Source of the DNA: a virus
Direction: 5' to 3' (one strand)
Virus record (IMG/VR): IMGVR_UViG_3300021364_000128
Coordinates: 1-28,204 of that record
DNA length: 28,204 nt
The position numbers and the translations under genes are program-made. The first letter of the stretch is position 1. Each line of letters opens with the position of its first letter. The notes under the pieces were generated by a model that saw nothing but the letters and a program-made list of their open reading frames with translations, made no database searches and was not told the DNA's origin. Positions 23,475 through 28,204 of the stretch are shown one piece after another.

Positions 23475-25043
23475 ATGGCAACAGTTATTCAAATCAAAAG
23501 AAGCACAGGTTCAGCCGCCCCAGCAGTCTCAGACTTATCTGAAGGTGAGTTGGCTTATGTGCAAGATAGGAGTAATTCAGGTGCTAGTGCAAAACTTTTT
23601 ATTGAATCAGTAGATTCTGATAACAGCACTCCTTTAATACAAGCCATTGGTGGTAAGTATTATACGGATATGTTAGCAGGTTCAACTGCAACACCTGCCG
23701 ACTTTTTAGTTGGTAATGGTTCAACCTCAGGTGGTTCAATCAAGTTAATGGAAGATTCAGACAACGGAAGTAATTCTGTTGCTTTGAAAGCTCCCGACAC
23801 ATTAGCTTCGAATGTATCCTTCGTTCTACCTTCTTCAGATGGTAGTGCAAACCAAGTATTAGGAACAGACGGGTCAGGAAACTTGTCTTTCTTATCTACT
23901 ACTTCAACACTTGCTGGTGCATCAGACTCAGACATTTCAAGCCCTGCTTCAGGACATATTCTTGTCCATGACGGGACTGATTCGTTTGACAACGTAGCAA
24001 TCAGTGGTGACATTTCACTTGCATCAAGTGGTGCGGTGACAATTTCTGCTGGTGCAGTAGAATTCTCAATGTTAGATGGTGCTTTAGTTCAGACTTCAGG
24101 AGAATCTTTCTCTGATGATGACGTATCATTAATGACATCTGCTTCAATTAATGACTTAATTGAATCAAAAGTGACTGCAGAAGACTTAGACTTCTCAGAT
24201 GGTGGAGTAGGTGCTGGTTCAGTCGACTTAGATTCACAATCATTAACGATTGCTGGAACAGCTAATGAGATTGAAACTTCTGCTTCAGGACAAACTTTAA
24301 CAGTAGGTTTACCAAGTGACGTGACAATCGGAAACGATTTAACAGTCACAAATGACTTAACAGTTTCAGGTGTCTTAAACTCAGACGACATCACTGCAAC
24401 AACAATGACTGCTTCAGGAAACGTTGTTGTGACAGGAAACTTAACAGTTAACGGAACTACTACAACTGTAAACTCAACAACTACATCAGTTGCTGACCCA
24501 GTATTTGAAATCGGTGATGATGCTTCAGACGATAACCTTGATAGAGGTTTGAAATTTAAGTATAACTCAGGTGGTGCAAAAGTAGGTTTCTTCGGATACG
24601 ATGATACCGACGCTGCATTTACATTTATACCTGATGCAACTGATTCATCTTCAACATTCTCAGGTGATGCAGGTAATGTTAAATTTGGTAATTTAAATCT
24701 TTCAGGTTCAATTACTAGATATGACGGAGCTCTTCCAGTAAGTGGTGAAATCTTAATTGGTCATGCTACTAACGGAGATTTCGTTAAAGGAACTTTAACT
24801 GCTGGTGAAGGTATTGATGTCACAAATGGTGATGGAAGTATAACACTTTCAGCTGAAGATGCAACTGACTCTAACAAGGGTATTGCTTCATTCTCCGCTT
24901 CTTACTTTACAGTGACTAGTGGTGATGTTGCGATTGCAGATGCAACAACTTCAAGTAAAGGTATAGCTTCATTCGACTCAAGTAATTTCACACTCACTTC
25001 AGGTGACGTTGCAATTACAGCTATTGATGGTGGAACATTTTAA
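23475..25043 (+). CDS. Tail-fibre-like structural protein (522 residues)
   Basis: Residues 1-30 (MATVIQIKRSTGSAAPAVSD, LSEGELAY) are an N-terminal attachment domain found on many marine phage fibre proteins and shared with the next gene. The SSDGSANQVLGTDGSGNLSF segment near residue 120 is a typical repeat module. Residues 280-350 hold DLTVSGVL, NVVVTGNLTVNGTTTTVNST and DNLDRGLKFKYNSGGAKVGF, the phage fibre module TGNLTVNGxTTTVNSTT, which recurs in the last fibre of the window. The C-terminal 60 residues have the repeat KGIASFSASYFTVTSGDVAI and a second near copy, then DGGTF. It is Ser/Thr/Asp/Gly-rich with almost no Cys, as expected of a trimeric beta-structured fibre. It starts at ATG 23475 behind TAGGAA. 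Confidence 0.75.
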   Translation: MATVIQIKRSTGSAAPAVSDLSEGELAYVQDRSNSGASAKLFIESVDSDNSTPLIQAIGGKYYTDMLAGSTATPADFLVGNGSTSGGSIKLMEDSDNGSNSVALKAPDTLASNVSFVLPSSDGSANQVLGTDGSGNLSFLSTTSTLAGASDSDISSPASGHILVHDGTDSFDNVAISGDISLASSGAVTISAGAVEFSMLDGALVQTSGESFSDDDVSLMTSASINDLIESKVTAEDLDFSDGGVGAGSVDLDSQSLTIAGTANEIETSASGQTLTVGLPSDVTIGNDLTVTNDLTVSGVLNSDDITATTMTASGNVVVTGNLTVNGTTTTVNSTTTSVADPVFEIGDDASDDNLDRGLKFKYNSGGAKVGFFGYDDTDAAFTFIPDATDSSSTFSGDAGNVKFGNLNLSGSITRYDGALPVSGEILIGHATNGDFVKGTLTAGEGIDVTNGDGSITLSAEDATDSNKGIASFSASYFTVTSGDVAIADATTSSKGIASFDSSNFTLTSGDVAITAIDGGTF

Positions 25044-25072
25044 TAATAGTTAATCAATAATAGGAGAGTCAA

Positions 25073-26194
25073 ATGGCAACTGTAATTACATTTAAAAAGA
25101 GTTCTACTCAGAATGCAACTCCAGGCGTAAGTGACCTAGTTCTTGGTGAATTAGCAGTCAATACTTACCACGGAAGATTTTATACTGAGAAGAACGATGG
25201 AACGGCTGCCGTTGTCGAGGTCGGGTCAAACCCTTCCTCTTTGACAGTTAATGATGCTATTACATTTCCAACTTCAGATGGAACATCAGGACAAGTATTA
25301 CAAACAGACGGAAGTGGAACACTTTCTTTTGCAGACTCATCGTCTTCATCAGATAACTTATTCACTTACACTGTATCTTCTAACCAAACAATTTTCTCAG
25401 GAAATGATGATGACGGACAAACATTGTCCTATTCAATTGGTGAAGAACAAGTATTCTTAAATGGTGTTTTGTTAGTAGACGGAGGTGCTGACTATTCAAC
25501 AACTAATACTTCTACAATCACTTTACAAGCAAATGCAGTAAGTGGTGACGTAGTTGTAATTAGAACGCCTGGTTCTGCGTCAACAAGTGCTTCAACAGGA
25601 AGTTCTGACTTGACAACAACAGATTCAGACCAAGCATTATTGTCAGTTCCCGTTGCAAACAAAGCGATTAAAGTCAATTTGGTTGCAACCCACTCTACAG
25701 CAGGAGCTCACTTTGCAGAAGTCATAGTAGTAAATGATGGAAGTGATTCTTATATCTCACAATTTGCAGACACTTTTACTAGTTCAAGTCTATTCAGTCT
25801 TGCAACTGATATCAGTGGTTCAGATATGAGATTGTTAATTACTCCTTCAAATACTAATACAAGTGTATCCAGTTCATATATTAAACTTCCAGCTGCTGGA
25901 AACTCTACAACATTCTCTGCTACTACAGCAGACCAAGTGTTGTCTAGTGTTTCAACAGGAGTTAAGGGTGTTAAATTTGAATTAGTAGCAACACATGCTA
26001 CTGCGGGAACACACTTTGCAGAAGTGACTTTAACAAACGATGGTTCGGACGCATACTTCGTCCAGTTTGGTGACGTATTCACAAACGCATCATTGTTTAC
26101 ATTGGACGCAGACGTGTCAGGAAGTTCACAAAGACTTCTAATCACACCTGCGAATACTAACACAACTGTTTCAGTTAAGAAAACAACATTATAG
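25073..26194 (+). CDS. Fibre-associated structural protein with duplicated C-terminal domain (373 residues)
   Basis: Residues 1-45 (MATVITFKKSSTQNATPGVS, DLVLGELAVNTYHGRFYTEK) match the N-terminal domain of the preceding protein. Residues 65-85 are the SDGTSGQVLQTDGSGTLSF module. Residues 97-163 are the beta module FSGNDDDGQ...QVFLNGVLLVDGGADYS shared with two other genes. Residues 186-265 and 287-366 are two copies of one domain of about 80 residues (LVATHSTAGAHFAEVIVVND against LVATHATAGTHFAEVTLTND; each ends RLLITP). The following gene is a third, diverged copy. AGGAGA lies upstream of the ATG. A fibre-attached, multi-domain virion protein is likely. The precise role is unknown. Confidence 0.75.
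   Translation: MATVITFKKSSTQNATPGVSDLVLGELAVNTYHGRFYTEKNDGTAAVVEVGSNPSSLTVNDAITFPTSDGTSGQVLQTDGSGTLSFADSSSSSDNLFTYTVSSNQTIFSGNDDDGQTLSYSIGEEQVFLNGVLLVDGGADYSTTNTSTITLQANAVSGDVVVIRTPGSASTSASTGSSDLTTTDSDQALLSVPVANKAIKVNLVATHSTAGAHFAEVIVVNDGSDSYISQFADTFTSSSLFSLATDISGSDMRLLITPSNTNTSVSSSYIKLPAAGNSTTFSATTADQVLSSVSTGVKGVKFELVATHATAGTHFAEVTLTNDGSDAYFVQFGDVFTNASLFTLDADVSGSSQRLLITPANTNTTVSVKKTTL
25628..26170 (+). repeat. Two-copy protein domain repeat (about 80 residues each)
   Basis: The units are 25628-25867 and 25931-26170, each 240 bases. The protein similarity is much stronger than the DNA similarity, so the duplication is not recent. A third copy lies in the next gene at about 26352-26585. Confidence 0.8.
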
Positions 26195-26204
26195 GGGATA
26201 AGAA

Positions 26205-26615
26205 ATGGCTAAAACAAATGCTTTTAAGATTGCTGAGTTAATCCGTGCTATCACTTTTGATGTTGATAATGACGAAATAGTCACAAGTAAAGCAATACAG
26301 TCTAAGAATAAAAAGACTGGTGGTGATACATATACTGCAACAACAGAAGTTGCACTCGATACTTTTGCACATGCAAGTTTCAGAGCTGCAAGATACGTTA
26401 TTGCAATGGACGAGGGAACAAACTTCCACTCAACCGAAGTTATGTTGGTTCACGATGGTTCTACAGTGACTATGACTCAATATGGAACATTGAAAGATAC
26501 TAATCTCGCAACATTCGATGCAGATATTAGTGGTGACAATGTAAGGTTGTTAATAACACCTGCTAGTGCTAATAGCACAATCGTCAAATTTGATAGAACA
26601 GTGGTAGACGCTTAA
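26205..26615 (+). CDS. Small virion protein, third copy of the duplicated domain (136 residues)
   Basis: The N-terminus (KTNAFKIAELIRAITFDVDN) looks like a short fibre-type adaptor. Residues 50-127 align with both repeats of the upstream protein: ARYVIAMDEGTNFHSTEVML, VHDGSTVTMTQYGTLKDTNL, ATFDADISGDNVRLLITPAS. It is thus a stand-alone version of that domain. Proteins like it are common in the fibre region of T4-like marine phages and are usually left unnamed. AGGGGAT is the ribosome binding site, with ten bases between genes. A strong terminator follows 21 bases after the stop, so this is the last gene of its unit. Confidence 0.72.
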   Translation: MAKTNAFKIAELIRAITFDVDNDEIVTSKAIQSKNKKTGGDTYTATTEVALDTFAHASFRAARYVIAMDEGTNFHSTEVMLVHDGSTVTMTQYGTLKDTNLATFDADISGDNVRLLITPASANSTIVKFDRTVVDA

Positions 26616-26636
26616 CATCTAATTTAAAAAAACTAA

Positions 26637-26663
26637 GGGGGTTCTTCGGAACCCTCTTTTTTT
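26637..26663 (+). terminator. Rho-independent terminator
   Basis: GGGGGTTC (26637-26644), tetraloop TTCG, GAACCCTC (26649-26656) and seven T make a textbook terminator with one G-U pair. The A-run upstream (26625-26632) gives a T-run on the other strand, so it may work in both directions. Confidence 0.95.
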
Positions 26664-26677
26664 GGCTTGAAAAAAAC

Positions 26678-26685
26678 CATAAATA
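26678..26685 (+). promoter_or_regulatory. Late promoter box (CATAAATA) for the last fibre gene
   Basis: CATAAATA, the same variant as at 605, lies 15 bases after the terminator and 27 bases before the ATG at 26713. It would give the final fibre its own transcript. The ribosome binding site is weak (AACGAG). Confidence 0.65.
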
Positions 26686-26712
26686 GATTTAGATAATTTA
26701 AACGAGTATTTT

Positions 26713-28204
26713 ATGGCAACCAATTCAAAATTTTCAGCAGATTTAGGGTTAAAAACCGATGCAGATTTACAAGTAGACGGGAACGTCACTGTATCAGGTA
26801 ATTTAACTGTAAACGGCACAAGCACAACAGTTAATTCCACTACAACTTCAGTGGAAGACTCAATGCTGGAACTTGCAAACCAAAACACTAGTTCTGATAT
26901 ACTTGATATAGGTATTTACGGAAACTATGATGACGGATTGGGTGACGGAACTTCAGAATATACTGGATTATTCAGAGATGCAACAGACTCAACTTGGAAA
27001 TTATTTGACGGATTAGAAGCAGAACCAACAACTACAGTTAACACAAGTGGTTCAGGATATTCACTTGCAGACTTACAGGTGGGTGACTTAACTGCAACTA
27101 CTTTGACTGCAACCAACAGTCTTACAGGGTCTTCTATCACCTATCCTACTTCAGACGGAACAAACGGACAATTTTTAAAAACAAACGGAAGTGGTGTTTT
27201 ATCATTCGGAGATATCCCAACACAATATACTGATTCGGACGCTAGAAGTGCAATAAGTGTTAGTGGTGATTTATCTTATGATTCTTCAACTGGTGTAATA
27301 TCATATTCAGATTCCGACACAACATACACCGATTCAGACGCTAGAAGTGCAATAAGTGTAAGTGGTAATCTTGCATATGACAGTTCAACAGGTGTTATAT
27401 CTTATACTACTCCAACTGAAAGAACAGATGCAGAAGTTAGAGGACTAATAAGTGTTAGTGGTGATTTATCATACGATAGTTCAACTGGTGTAATATCATA
27501 TTCAGATTCAGATACAACATATACTGATTCGGACGCTAGAAGTGCAATAAGTGTTAGTGGAAATCTTGCATACGATAGTTCAACTGGTGTCATTTCGTAT
27601 ACTGAACCAACCATGTATGCAGACTCAGACGCTAGAGGTGCAATAAGTGGAGGAACTGGAATATCATATGACAGTTCAACAGGTGTAATTACATCAACTG
27701 TATCAAGTGACGGAATAACTGCAAGTGGTTCAAATACAATTATTCAATCACCTGATGATACAAATGTTCTTCATGTAAACAACTCAGCAGAAGTCGGCAT
27801 AGGAACCAATGACCCAACTGCAAAGCTGCACGTCTACGATTCTTCATCACATTCAGAAATTAGAGTAGGAACAAGTGGGTCAGGTGATGATAAAGTTCCT
27901 GCTTTGAGTTTAAATAATACAGGAGTTGAATGGTCATTAGGAATAAAAGCAGATAATCATTTACATATTAGAGAAAATACTGCCTCTTATGCAAGTAGGG
28001 TCACTATTGCAGATGGTGGGAATGTTGGCATAGGAACTCAGAGTCCTTCAGATAAATTAGAAATTTCGGGAACAGGTAGCACAAGACTGAAGATAACAAA
28101 TACTGATACAAACTGGGCAGCTCTTGATATAGAAGCTGGAGGAAACCAAGCAAATTATATTTTCTTTAGAGATGATTCAACTGAAAGAGCAAGATTTCAA
28201 GTTC
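26713..28204 (+). CDS. Long tail fibre protein, N-terminal 497 residues (runs off the right edge)
   Basis: The frame is open from ATG 26713 to the end of the window. Residues 1-30 (MATNSKFSADLGLKTDADLQ, VDGNVTVSGNLTVNGTST) and the TTVNSTTTSVEDSMLELANQ stretch are the fibre module also seen in the 522-residue protein. Residues 140-165 are the SDGTNGQFLKTNGSGVLSFG module. Residues 172-320 hold five tandem repeats of 32-33 residues (TDSDARSAISVSGDLSYDSS, TGVISY). After that, two VGIGT motifs (AEVGIGTNDPTAKLHVYD near 360, GNVGIGTQSPSDKLEISG near 437) mark the beta-structured distal part that often precedes a C-terminal S74-type chaperone domain; that end is outside the window. It has its own promoter behind a terminator. 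Host recognition is the likely role. Confidence 0.8.
   Translation, partial: MATNSKFSADLGLKTDADLQVDGNVTVSGNLTVNGTSTTVNSTTTSVEDSMLELANQNTSSDILDIGIYGNYDDGLGDGTSEYTGLFRDATDSTWKLFDGLEAEPTTTVNTSGSGYSLADLQVGDLTATTLTATNSLTGSSITYPTSDGTNGQFLKTNGSGVLSFGDIPTQYTDSDARSAISVSGDLSYDSSTGVISYSDSDTTYTDSDARSAISVSGNLAYDSSTGVISYTTPTERTDAEVRGLISVSGDLSYDSSTGVISYSDSDTTYTDSDARSAISVSGNLAYDSSTGVISYTEPTMYADSDARGAISGGTGISYDSSTGVITSTVSSDGITASGSNTIIQSPDDTNVLHVNNSAEVGIGTNDPTAKLHVYDSSSHSEIRVGTSGSGDDKVPALSLNNTGVEWSLGIKADNHLHIRENTASYASRVTIADGGNVGIGTQSPSDKLEISGTGSTRLKITNTDTNWAALDIEAGGNQANYIFFRDDSTERARFQV
27226..27690 (+). repeat. Higher-order tandem repeat in the last fibre gene
   Basis: The unit start (codon pair encoding DS or DA of TDSDAR) recurs at 27232, 27331, 27427, 27526 and 27622, that is at spacings of 99, 96, 99 and 96 bases. 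The alternation gives a 195-base double unit (A with GDLSYD, B with GNLAYD) present twice, plus a fifth diverged copy. Confidence 0.85.

Noticed and set aside
27226-27690. CRISPR-like array (regular 96-99 base repeats)
   Set aside because: The repeats are continuous, in frame and coding for a fibre shaft; there are no unique spacers and no cas genes.

Overview
The window is about 28 kb of an AT-rich genome (roughly one third G+C by eye) from a T4-like marine myophage. Gene order, protein families and the late-promoter box TATAAATA fit the cyanophage and pelagiphage branch of T4-like phages. The host cannot be read from the sequence. There are no tRNA, rRNA, CRISPR, integrase or transposase signals. 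Almost everything is virion structure: head closure, baseplate and tail fibres.

Left edge (1-607, minus strand): the start of a HAD-family hydrolase, translationally coupled (ATGA) to the head-completion protein gp4. A 46-base divergent promoter region separates these from the rightward genes. Positions 654-5216 encode the tail tube cap gp48, wedge protein gp53, a gp27-like hub and the spike gp5, joined by one-base stop/start overlaps. The spike has an OB-fold and a beta-helix but no lysozyme domain. A late promoter at 5221 starts the wedge block: gp25, gp6 (interrupted by an in-frame TAA at 6895), a 154-residue virion protein, a 1240-residue gp7-like protein that carries a plastocyanin-like copper-site motif, gp8 (with its own tandem late promoter), and a 2211-residue DUF4815-type baseplate protein in the gp10 position.

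From 19956 to the right end lies the fibre region: a small coiled-coil protein, a fibre, a 446-residue Gln/Pro/Thr-rich repeat protein, two small virion proteins, two fibre-like proteins sharing an N-terminal domain, a 136-residue protein that is a third copy of a domain duplicated in its neighbour, a strong terminator at 26637, and a separately promoted long fibre that runs off the window. These proteins are mosaics of a few shared modules.

Most notable: the ochre codon inside gp6; the cupredoxin-like domain in a baseplate protein; one adhesion-type module present in three genes; the Gln/Pro-rich repeat protein; two late promoters placed so that the mRNA would be leaderless; a structured 5' leader at 23355-23435 with twin loops; and an apparent complete lack of GATC and GTAC in 28 kb. 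All calls rest on reading the sequence and on remembered family features. No searches were run.
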